Of a stretch of DNA of 64,000 nucleotides, positions 17,821 to 24,606 are shown piece after piece. This DNA comes from Suilimivivens sp964393865 (GTDB taxonomy: Bacteria > Bacillota > Clostridia > Lachnospirales > Lachnospiraceae). The DNA is taken from the NCBI GenBank assembly GCA_964393865.1, contig CAYMUW010000012.1:1-64000 (forward strand), read 5' to 3'. The position numbers were made by a program, and so were the translations under genes. The notes under the pieces were generated by a model. That model ran no database searches, was not told the origin of the DNA, and saw nothing but the letters and a program-made list of their open reading frames with translations. Every line of letters begins with the position of its first letter. Within the stretch, counting starts at the first letter, position 1.

Positions 17821-18113
17821 ATCTTATCCATCAGCTCCTTTATCTCATTTAGGTCTTCTTCGTAAATATTCCCGGTTTTCATAATCCGCGTTCTTATCAT
17901 GTTTATGTTTCTTCCGAGTGCGGCGATCTGATAGTTGTATTCTTTCAGACCGCTATAGTCGATGTCGTAGGTATAACCGTACAGGATCAGGTGACGGATA
18001 TACTCGGATATATTTCGCATTTTGGATGCCTTGAACTTTTCATCCAGGACATATTTTTCATCTTCACTGAGATATACCTGTATGGGGATTTTGCGTTCCC
18101 GCTCTTTACTCAT
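17769..18113 (-). CDS. MobC-like relaxosome accessory protein
   Basis: 114 residues: a ribbon-helix-helix type beginning (IPIQVYLSEDEKYVLDEKF, SEYIRHLILYG) and a helical end with IAALGRNINMIRTR, as in plasmid and element MobC proteins. It would bind near oriT and help the relaxase downstream. The ribosome site AGGAAGTG stands upstream of the ATG. Confidence 0.85.
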   Translation of the reverse strand: MSKERERKIPIQVYLSEDEKYVLDEKFKASKMRNISEYIRHLILYGYTYDIDYSGLKEYNYQIAALGRNINMIRTRIMKTGNIYEEDLNEIKELMDKIWHTHESMLSKVPLQKL

Positions 18114-18199
18114 GATGAGACACTTCCTTTCAATATTGCCGTTTCCGGCGAATTATCTTTTTGGCAGAAATGCTTCGGTTTCCGTAGAGGTAAAAAGAT

Positions 18200-18480
18200 G
18201 TAGTTCTGCATTAACGGGGGTCAGGGGGGAGTATCCCCTTGCAAGCTCATTTGCGCGTAACTTCGAGGCAGGCGGACATGCTCGCATGGACATCTGCCGA
18301 GAAGCGCGGCATCGGGCAGTTTATTGCCCGATGCGCCATTTTTCCGGCAGGAGAAATGGTCAGCAAATGTGGATGTGTCATGACACATCCAATGCTTGGT
18401 ATTCTTCTTGCAAATCCGTCAGGATTTGCGGGTTCAGACTGCCATAGGGCAGGCGGCTTTGAACCCATAACGCCGTATCC
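18200..18480. other. Probable oriT region with stacked inverted repeats
   Basis: This lies directly upstream of the mob genes inside a 689-base stretch without genes (18114-18802). It holds a G-rich segment ending AGGGGGGAGTATCCCC, a 10-bp hairpin (18309-18318/18325-18334), a perfect 20-bp palindrome (18371-18390), an 8-bp hairpin (18410-18417/18422-18429) and a longer foldback (GGGTTCA with TGAACCC around an inner CTGCC/GGCAG). Such clustered repeats beside relaxase genes are typical of transfer origins. The nick site was not located. Confidence 0.5.
18371..18390. repeat. Perfect 20-bp palindrome in the oriT-like region
   Basis: GGATGTGTCATGACACATCC equals its own reverse complement. It is either a protein-binding operator (for a MobC-type dimer) or part of the oriT fold. 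Confidence 0.9.
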
Positions 18481-18748
18481 GGCGATTGTTCTTATGCTTT
18501 TGTACTGTGGGGAAAATAACGGTAAAATAAAAAACTGCCACAGTACGGGCGCACGGGCAGCGCCGGTAATCGTAGCAGTTTTGGTGTTTTCTTGAAGTAA
18601 CTCAAATTTTATCAGATGAACCGGTGATGGTCAATGTGTTTAATAGAAAATCGTCCACAAGTTGGGGGCGATTTTCGGTCGAAAAAATTCAACTCAATCT
18701 GGGGTAAAATTGACGAGCGCTGCATAGAATATAGGAAACAGATTTTTC

Positions 18749-18778
18749 TTGACTAGGGTCTATATCACGGTATATACT
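18749..18778 (+). promoter_or_regulatory. Promoter of vapBC
   Basis: TTGACT (18749-18754), 18-base spacer, TATACT (18773-18778), about 25 bases before the vapB start. An imperfect palindrome (GTCTATAT-CACG-GTATATAC) spans the spacer and could be the VapBC autoregulatory operator. Confidence 0.65.
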
Positions 18779-18802
18779 ATAAATGAAAGGAAGGTGATCA
18801 TT

Positions 18803-19033
18803 ATGATGACTGCAAAGGTTTTTGAAAATGGAAGAAGTCAGGCAATCAGACTTCCTAAGGAATGTCGTTTCACATCAGATGAGGTGATGGTGAATAAGAT
18901 TGGTGATATTGTGATCCTGCTTCCCAAGCAGAATAAATGGGATTCTTTTATGAGAGCGATAGATATGTTCTCTGATGATTTTATGGCTGATGGAAGATCA
19001 ACAGATATTTGTCAGGAGCGTGAAGCACTATGA
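18803..19033 (+). CDS. vapB: VapB-type antitoxin
   Basis: 76 residues, AbrB/SpoVT-like swapped-hairpin N-terminus (AKVFENGRSQAIRLPKECRF) followed by an acidic tail that would wrap the toxin. ATG 18803 (or the next ATG at 18806) follows AGGAAGGTGA. The stop overlaps the vapC start as ATGA, the usual coupled order of antitoxin then toxin. It should neutralise VapC and repress its own promoter. Confidence 0.9.
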   Translation: MMTAKVFENGRSQAIRLPKECRFTSDEVMVNKIGDIVILLPKQNKWDSFMRAIDMFSDDFMADGRSTDICQEREAL

Positions 19034-19431
19034 GATATATGCTTGATACAAACATCTGCATCTATGCGATCAAGCATAAGCCGGAGAAGGTGTTTCAGAA
19101 ATTACAGGAAGTTGATCCTGAAGACGTATGTGTATCTTCGGTCACATATGCAGAACTTGTGCATGGTGTAGAAAAAAGTGCCGCCGTAGAAAAAAACAGG
19201 CTGGCACTTTCCATGCTTCTCGCAAATATAGAGATTTTGAATTTCGATGTAGATGCGGCGGACTGTTACGGAAAGATCCGGGCAGGTCTTGAAAAGAAAG
19301 GTATGCCGATTGGCCCCCTTGATATGATGATCGCAGGTCATGCGATGTCAATGGGGTACACTGTGGTAACGAACAATGTAAAAGAGTTCTCCAGAATCCC
19401 GGATCTGAAAATAGAGAACTGGACTGAGTGA
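19030..19431 (+). CDS. vapC: VapC-type PIN-domain toxin ribonuclease
   Basis: 133 residues, the usual PIN size. Acidic metal ligands are visible in MLDTNICIYAIK (Asp 5), in the SSVTYAELVHGVEKS segment (Glu) and in GPLDMMIAGHA (Asp), with a later TNNVKEF. VapC toxins cut tRNA or rRNA when the antitoxin is lost. Inside a mobile element this pair would help to retain the element. All catalytic residues appear intact. Confidence 0.9.
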   Translation: MRYMLDTNICIYAIKHKPEKVFQKLQEVDPEDVCVSSVTYAELVHGVEKSAAVEKNRLALSMLLANIEILNFDVDAADCYGKIRAGLEKKGMPIGPLDMMIAGHAMSMGYTVVTNNVKEFSRIPDLKIENWTE

Positions 19432-19441
19432 TTATAATTTA

Positions 19442-20059
19442 TCATAGTTCGCTCAGTTGCATTTCATAATAAAATCGGAAAGTAGAGTCTGGAAAGCTTC
19501 TTATATATTTGTCTATTGATTCCCTGGTAATTTGATTCGCCAGGGAATATTTTTTTATTATTTTTCTGGCTTCGTCGTTGGAGCAGTCCAAATAACGATC
19601 CAAGTTTTTAAGTAAATCAAGAATCTGAAGAACCTTTACATTATCATTATCTATCTTCACATAAGGACGGCGGACAATAAATATCTGCTCACCTATGATT
19701 ATTTCCCGAACGATAGCTGCCATATTATTGCTGACAATCTCCTTTTTCATAGGAACCTGCTGGGAAATGCCTATGAGGTTTGCGAAGGTGCTGCCGGAAT
19801 AATACCCGTCTGTCCTTCCGTGACGGGAAATATATTTATACCTTGCAACGGTTTCCGGGCTTGGTCCGGCCGAGGAACTGAATCTTGTCCGTTTCGGGAT
19901 GTAGTAGATCCCTTTTTCATACCTGACGATTTTTCCGGCATCCGCAAGTGTTTTGATCTGCTGGCGGAAGTTATCCCTTTTCATTCCCTCTATATGAATA
20001 TCATCGAGGAAAATCGGTTCCGCATTTTTGTAATGGTCCTTCAAATATTCAAAAAGCAT
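19442..20059 (-). CDS. DUF6088 / AbiEi-like regulator or antitoxin
   Basis: 205 residues. The N-terminal winged helix (RQQIKTLADAGKIVRYEKGIYYIP) and the following YKYISRHGRTDGYYSGSTFANLIG resemble AbiEi/DUF6088 transcription regulators that serve as antitoxins of type IV systems. The partner nucleotidyltransferase toxin AbiEii is not next to it: downstream lies only vapC on the other strand. It may be an orphan antitoxin that protects against related systems. Confidence 0.75.
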   Translation of the reverse strand: MLFEYLKDHYKNAEPIFLDDIHIEGMKRDNFRQQIKTLADAGKIVRYEKGIYYIPKRTRFSSSAGPSPETVARYKYISRHGRTDGYYSGSTFANLIGISQQVPMKKEIVSNNMAAIVREIIIGEQIFIVRRPYVKIDNDNVKVLQILDLLKNLDRYLDCSNDEARKIIKKYSLANQITRESIDKYIRSFPDSTFRFYYEMQLSEL

Positions 20060-20302
20060 AGCCTGCTCCTTATAAAATCACGAAATATAATATATAATAT
20101 TATACAAAATGAATTATAAAGAAGAAAAATGAAAATGTCAATAGGAAAAATGAAAATCAGCCAAGACCCATCGGGATAAGACAGGGGATGAAGCCGTAAA
20201 AATATTAAAAAATTCTTTTTCATCCGCTACGTTTCGTGGCACCCGGACACAGTTAATAAATGTAAGGATGTTTAGAAGGTTCCGCACGGAAAGGAAGGGA
20301 CT

Positions 20303-20696
20303 TTGAAACAGAATGCAAATGAGCAGGATGAAATAGTTGCCGAGTTCAAGAGTTTTATGTATCGGGCTATTGTGAACTGCGCACATAATGTTACCAGAAA
20401 GATAAAACGCGATGAGGAGATCAATGGGGGCATACCGTTGGAGACATTGGATGAGAAACGCTTCGGAGAGTACATAAAGACAGAAGACGGGCATGGTATG
20501 GAGGCTGGGATACAGATTGAATTTTCTGATCTTAGGATCAGGCTGAATGATGACCTGATCGGGGCTTTGCTCGCAGGACTCACTGAGAGGGAAGTACAAT
20601 CCTTGATACTGCACGAAGCGTTTGATTATGACTATGCCCAGATTGGGAAGATGCTAGGCATCTCGCCGGACAGGGCAAAGGCATATAAGTATCAGG
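20303..20696 (+). pseudogene. Sigma-70-like factor of a conjugative element, 3' end removed by inversion
   Basis: The TTG start at 20303 follows GAAAGGAAGGGA. The protein has the region-4 like core of small element-borne sigma factors (TEREVQSLILHEAFDYDYAQIGKMLGISPDRAKAYKYQ). The family normally goes on with a basic helix, but here the frame passes into unrelated residues to a stop at 20881. The missing end (VFNRRELKKAKMRAEKHG) is read on the opposite strand at 23296-23226 in matching codon phase. The present product would be a 192-residue hybrid. Confidence 0.75.
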
Positions 20697-20782
20697 GGTT
20701 CGTTGGGATAATCCCATATTATCCGGCAGGATGCCGTATTACCGATTTTCCCGGTTTTTACGGATTTCACACTATCAAGCAT
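20697..20782 (-). pseudogene. Detached N-terminal coding end of the polysaccharide pyruvyltransferase
   Basis: Read on the - strand from ATG 20782-20780 this gives MLDSVKSVKTGKIG and, near the breakpoint, RIIWDYPNEP, which after re-inversion continues in frame into LYREMGIADEDI at 23297. An in-frame stop lies just upstream of the ATG. The assignment rests on frame continuity and gene order, not on a recognised N-terminal motif. Confidence 0.55.
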
Positions 20783-20808
20783 TATTCCGCATTACCTCAC
20801 ACCGATTC

Positions 20809-20846
20809 GTTGCAAAAGTGTTGCAATCTGCATTTATTTGTTGCAA
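20809..20846. repeat. Three GTTGCAA direct repeats next to the integrase 3' end
   Basis: Copies start at 20809, 20820 and 20840, spaced by about one and two helical turns, 32 to 69 bases beyond the integrase stop. Position and spacing fit integrase-binding sites at an element end (att region). Confidence 0.45.
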
Positions 20847-20877
20847 TTCTCACAAGCTTAAAAACAAAGACTCTTTC

Positions 20878-21764
20878 CTAAAATATATCCATGTTCTTTG
20901 AAAGCTTGTCTAATGCTTCTCTCTTTTTTGCCTCAGTGACCTCGGCATATATATCAAGGGTCGTTGTTATGTCCTTATGACCCATGACCTCCTGTATCAC
21001 CTTGACGTTTGTTTCTGTCTCGCAGAAGCGTGTACAAAACGTATGTCTTGTATAATGGCACGAAAACATCGGGAGCAGTAAAGGTTTTCGATGTTCTTTC
21101 TTCGCCAGTATGATCTCCTCGCCATTGTAATCGCTTACGATTCTCTTAATGGCATCGTTGATTGACTGTTGGTTGATCACATTTCCAAACCGGTTTTTAA
21201 ATATGAAGCCGTCCATGCCATTTATAACCGTCTTGTTAAATCCGGTCTTCTTATGCTCGTCATATACTGTCCTGAATGCATCGCCTACTTCCGGAAGCAT
21301 GGGGATCATACGACTCCCAGCCTCTGTCTTTGGATATGAAATCCCAAGTTTCGACTTTCTCCTGCCATCAACCATCTCGGTAAAATATACAAGCCCATGA
21401 TTTATGCTGATGGATCTCTCTTCAAGGTCGATGTCCTGCCAGCGGAGGCCTGCCACTTCTCCAATCCTGCAGCCCGTTCCAAAGAGCACCGTAAAGAGCG
21501 GAAGCCAATGTCCATATACCGGATGCTCTTTCAGAAACCCAAGAAAGGCTCTCTGCTGCTCCTTTGTAAGCGCATGCCGTACCGACTTGTTCTTACCAGA
21601 TTTCTTTTTAATCTCTGCCATAACTCCATCAGGTCAGTCGCATACAGGTATTTGCGCTTTCCAAATGGATCTGTGTAAGTGTAAACGTACCTCATATCCT
21701 GAGACCGCTGACTCTCACCACGCAGTAAGACTCTGCCTTTGTTGTCTTTTCTTGCCTTTGCCAT
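20878..21764 (-). pseudogene. Tyrosine integrase, Tn916-like, with internal deletion and frameshift
   Basis: The N-terminal piece (from ATG 21764: MAKARKDNKGRVLLRGESQ, YTYTDPFGKRKYLYATDL) is the arm-binding domain of Tn916-type integrases. It then runs out of frame with the C-terminal piece (21621-20878). The latter holds the catalytic domain: Arg in GTGCRIGEV, HYTRHTF, GHKDIT and the Tyr nucleophile in TLDIYAEV. The core-binding domain between them is almost entirely missing; intact relatives are near 400 residues. The enzyme is therefore probably inactive and the element fixed. GGAGGGAATATGGC shows a good ribosome site for the first piece. Confidence 0.85.
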
Positions 21765-21811
21765 ATTCCCTCCTTTCCACACGGATCAGAGGAAAGAGAC
21801 TTGTACACTTG

Positions 21812-21988
21812 CTACTTTCCAGGCTGTTTCTTCATAAGCTCTTCTACACCTTTAAGCAGCGTTTCTGTTATGGTCATATCGTGCTCTTCGGCATACTCCT
21901 TGATGACTTTGTATTCGTCATTCGTAACCCGAACACCGAGAGACTTTTCCCTTGGATCATCTGCCTTTGGTCTCCCCATCTTCGCCAT
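21812..21988 (-). CDS. Small ribbon-helix-helix DNA-binding protein
   Basis: 58 residues. Starts MAKMGRPKADDPREKSLGVR and continues with EYKVIKEYAEEHDMTITETLLKG, which is the beta-strand plus two-helix pattern of RHH (CopG-like) repressors. GAAAGGGGG precedes the ATG. It stands between the excisionase-like gene and the integrase, all on the - strand, so it may control excision or transfer genes. No toxin partner is visible. Confidence 0.75.
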   Translation of the reverse strand: MAKMGRPKADDPREKSLGVRVTNDEYKVIKEYAEEHDMTITETLLKGVEELMKKQPGK

Positions 21989-22069
21989 TCGGAGTACCCC
22001 CTTTCTCTTGTCTCTTCCCTATTATAGTTTTTGTGGAACGCAAAGTCAAGGACTTTTTGTTAAACACAA

Positions 22070-22297
22070 TCACATCCCTGATTTTGATCCCGGAGGAAGT
22101 CTGTAGGGCTGAAGGTAGTCGTTGAAAATGACCGTGTTCACGAGATTCATCTTTCCAACTTTATGAATTGCACCTGCCTTGTCAGCAAGAATTTCAAACT
22201 CTCTCTGGCTCATGCCAAAGATCTTGCATCCCACATTATAACGGACATAAAGAGGAATTGTTCCTCCTATCGCTTCAATCAGCTCAATCTTCTCCAT
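22070..22297 (-). CDS. DUF6462 excisionase-like protein
   Basis: 75 residues. PLYVRYNVGCKIFGMSQREFEILADKAGA is a MerR/excisionase-type winged helix of the DUF6462 kind found beside Tn916-family integrases, followed by a short HKVGKMNLVNTVIF wing. Such proteins bend DNA at att sites to direct excision. The gene is upstream of the broken integrase on the same strand, so it now lacks a working partner. Confidence 0.8.
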   Translation of the reverse strand: MEKIELIEAIGGTIPLYVRYNVGCKIFGMSQREFEILADKAGAIHKVGKMNLVNTVIFNDYLQPYRLPPGSKSGM

Positions 22298-23029
22298 ATC
22301 GTCTGCTCCCTTCGCTATATTTTGCCATCATAAACCAGCCAATAAAAACGCACCTGCCGCTGTGCTAATCTGCCCGACTGCAGATACGCTTTTATCAGCC
22401 GATTTAAGCATTCTTAGTCAGAGCCGTATAATTCATTAACCGCCTTTTGGATTTAGTGGGTTAAAGCATTATAAATACACTTCAGACCCTTTTGCAAGTC
22501 TTTTTTCAGGTACACACCCAAGCGGTCAGATAATACATCTCTGAATCTCTTTTTGCCTTGGAAACGCTTATATGCGTTAATATGGCATTACTCATTTTTA
22601 TAAAAATACTTTGCAGTGATCCTGGGTACAGATCACATTGGAATTCCACCAGCTTCTCCAGCCCCTGTCTTAAGGGAAGTAACTTTAACTAAGGAACGCA
22701 TCATCGCCATGGGATCCCCAATCCCTTTTTCAGCAACATAGACGGCGCTCCGCAGCCCATAAAGAAATCCGCTTTTCTCTCTTAAAAAGGTCTGCATCAT
22801 GGCGTACTTGCTGTCCGGCTTAACGCTCCGGTTGTTCTGCAAAGCACAACAATATTCAGTTTTCAAAGTTCAATGCCGCCATTATGGCGGTGATCCCGTA
22901 CGCCGGACTTGTCAGCCCGAAAAGCCTATAAGAGACACCATGCCTGCTAAAACATATAACTCTTATGGATTTTATGAGAATGACAAATATAAAATAAACG
23001 TAAGAATGCCAAAAAGCCCTGTCCACTGT
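22298..23029. other. Gap without a supported gene inside the inverted segment
   Basis: One - strand frame of 77 codons (22633-22866) resembles nothing I know and has no clear ribosome site. A small hairpin CCGCC-ATTAT-GGCGG occurs at 22876-22890. Stops are frequent in all other frames. The stretch looks like decayed element DNA. Confidence 0.5.
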
Positions 23030-23248
23030 TTAGTATTTTAATCTGAATTTAGGAATGATCCTTATCAGTCTGATCAAGACTTCCTGCCTGCAGTCCTTCA
23101 GGCTCTCTTCCGAAAGCCACGGCGCCATGCCCCGAAGAACTCCTTCCACCTGTGGGCTGAAATATTCGAGGATACATCCCACAGCCGCCATATTCCCCTG
23201 TTTTGCTGACACAATCATGTCATAATCAATCCTTATCTTTTCTGCCAT
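23030..23248 (-). CDS. Element-borne HTH protein (YvhY-like, conjugative transposon type)
   Basis: 72 residues: IRIDYDMIVSAKQGNMAAVGCILEYFSP and CRQEVLIRLIRIIPKFRL match the short helix-turn-helix proteins encoded just after the sigma gene in Tn916-like elements. Its start overlaps the detached sigma end (stop at 23226) by 23 bases, the usual coupling of those two genes. It has no own catalytic motif; a regulatory role in element gene expression is likely. Confidence 0.75.
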   Translation of the reverse strand: MAEKIRIDYDMIVSAKQGNMAAVGCILEYFSPQVEGVLRGMAPWLSEESLKDCRQEVLIRLIRIIPKFRLKY

Positions 23249-23296
23249 GCTTTTCCGCCCTCATCTTTGCTTTTTTCAATTCCCGGCGGTTAAAAA
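23226..23296 (-). pseudogene. Detached 3' end of the element sigma gene
   Basis: On the - strand the phase beginning at the CAGG breakpoint reads QVFNRRELKKAKMRAEKHG, then a short Lys/Asp tail and TGA at 23226. This basic helix is what is missing after YKYQ at 20696. It is now preceded by the antisense of the pyruvyltransferase gene and should not be translated. Confidence 0.7.
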
Positions 23297-24497
23297 CCTG
23301 TATCGGGAAATGGGAATTGCGGATGAGGATATCATACCGGTTCCAAGATATGATCTTTCCAATTACAACGGTGAAGAATGCGTCTGTGTTGTGAACGGCG
23401 CAAGTATTTATGAGGAACTGGCATATGATTCTCATTTTATGCCGCCTTCTCCTAAAGTACATGCAGTTCCCATGTCGCTTTATATACGTAGAAAGCTGCC
23501 TCATGACGAACTTACCTGGTACCAAACCTGTGGCGGAGTGGGCTGCAGGGATTTATATACAGTACAGTATTTAGAAAGCCTGGGCGTGGATGCTTACTTA
23601 TCCGGCTGCCTGACGCTCACTTTTCCTAAGAGAACAGATGAACAGGAGAAAAATGCGGACTGCATATATCTGATAGATGTACCTTTAGAACTGCTGGATA
23701 TGTGCCCCCCCGAGATTAGAAATCATGGAATCGAACTGACGAATATCGTGAGGATAAATATTCCGGAGAATGCGAACAGAATGAGTGTTGAAGATACACT
23801 TGCATATCACAGAAAAGGGGAAGAACGTATTGCGCTATTGCGGGATACAGCAAGACTTGTCGTAACATCGAGACTGCATATTGCCGCACCCTGCCTTGCT
23901 ATGGGGATACCTGTTATTCTTGCCGGTAATCATCTGGGGGACAGGTATAGATTTATTGACCGTTTTATTCCGGCCTATACCAGAGCAAATTATGGTGAAA
24001 TTGATTATGCCCCTTCGCAAATCGATTTCGAGAAAGAAAAGGCTTTGATAAAGCAGTTATTTTTTGACAAGGTGAGAGCTGCTGCAGACAGAGTAGCGCT
24101 TGAAAAAATGTGGGATGAAAAAAAGCCATTTTTCTGTCCTGATTATCGTACGGAAACGGAGGCAGCAGTAAATAAAATTTCATTCCCACAAAAGGAATTT
24201 CAATATGCAGTGTGGGGAATTTGTCTGCCCGCTGCCTTTCAGCTGGAGGAAGCAATGAAGAAACAGGTTCCCGGCGGAAAACTGATTGCAGGGATAGATA
24301 TGGCTGTTACGGGAAACTATTGTGGAGTGCCCATTGTGAAACCGGAAGAAATCGAAAGGATGGAGAAAGATACAATTATAATAGTGGCTGCTCCCGCAGC
24401 CCATAAGACGGCAAAAGAACTGCTTTTAAAATTGGAAAGGCCGTTTGTGCTGCTTAATGGATCGGATGCAGAGTGGTACGGATTTAAGATGCATTAA
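23297..24497 (+). pseudogene. Polysaccharide pyruvyltransferase-like protein, 5' end cut off by the inversion
   Basis: The body has family landmarks: CVVNGASIYEEL, TWYQTCGGVGCRD, LSGCLTLTFPKR and VVTSRLHIAAPCLAMGIPV. These enzymes add ketal-pyruvate to, or otherwise modify, surface sugars. The last 100 residues (YAVWGICLPAAFQLEEAM, IAGIDMAVTGNYCG) resemble the Rossmann-like module of the other glycan proteins. In frame, an ATG at 23247 gives 416 residues but its first codons are antisense to the HTH gene. Re-inversion would give about 428 residues with a different start. Without it the gene lacks a sensible promoter and ribosome site. Confidence 0.75.
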
Positions 24498-24506
24498 GAA
24501 GAATGG

Positions 24507-24536
24507 AGAGTTGGTTTTAAGCCAACTCTTTATTTG
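24507..24536 (+). terminator. Intrinsic terminator of the glycan locus
   Basis: AGAGTTGG (24507-24514) pairs with CCAACTCT (24522-24529) around a 7-base loop, followed by TTATTTGT. It stands 10 bases after the pyruvyltransferase stop. Confidence 0.75.
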
Positions 24537-24547
24537 TCTGCAATAAT

Positions 24548-24576
24548 TTAACACAGTTATGGGCATGATGTAAAAT
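24548..24576 (+). promoter_or_regulatory. Promoter of the OPT transporter gene
   Basis: TTAACA (24548-24553), 17-base spacer, TAAAAT (24571-24576), about 30 bases before the start codon. Confidence 0.55.
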
Positions 24577-24606
24577 AGGCATTACCGAATGAAAGGTGGA
24601 AATGAA

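Larger units (their letters stand above)
16372..23296. mobile_element. Composite mobilizable element remnant inside the glycan locus
   Basis: From left to right the block contains a relaxase and MobC-like gene (- strand), an oriT-like inverted-repeat region, VapBC, a DUF6088 regulator, a sigma gene, a decayed integrase, a ribbon-helix-helix gene, an excisionase-like DUF6462 gene and an HTH gene. Glycan genes lie on both sides: the epimerase ends at 16351 and the pyruvyltransferase body starts at 23297. No terminal direct repeats were found by eye, so outer ends are approximate. With its integrase broken, the element is probably not self-mobile, but it could be mobilised through the relaxase. 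Confidence 0.7.
20697..23296. mobile_element. 2.6-kb inverted segment, break sites CAGG (20693-20696) and CCTG (23297-23300)
   Basis: Reversing this segment rejoins two broken genes at once: the sigma gene (20303-20696 with 23296-23226) and the pyruvyltransferase (20782-20697 with 23297-24497). In both cases codon phase is kept through the shared 4 bases. In the restored order sigma, HTH, excisionase-like, ribbon-helix-helix and integrase genes all point the same way, as they do in Tn916-like elements. Confidence 0.7.

Noticed and set aside
18240..18480. CRISPR-like repeat array
   Set aside because: The repeats are inverted, differ from one another and have no spacers; an oriT fits better.
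22633..22866. 77-codon - strand frame in the mobile element
   Set aside because: No recognised family or ribosome site; lies in decayed DNA. Kept only as part of the gap description.
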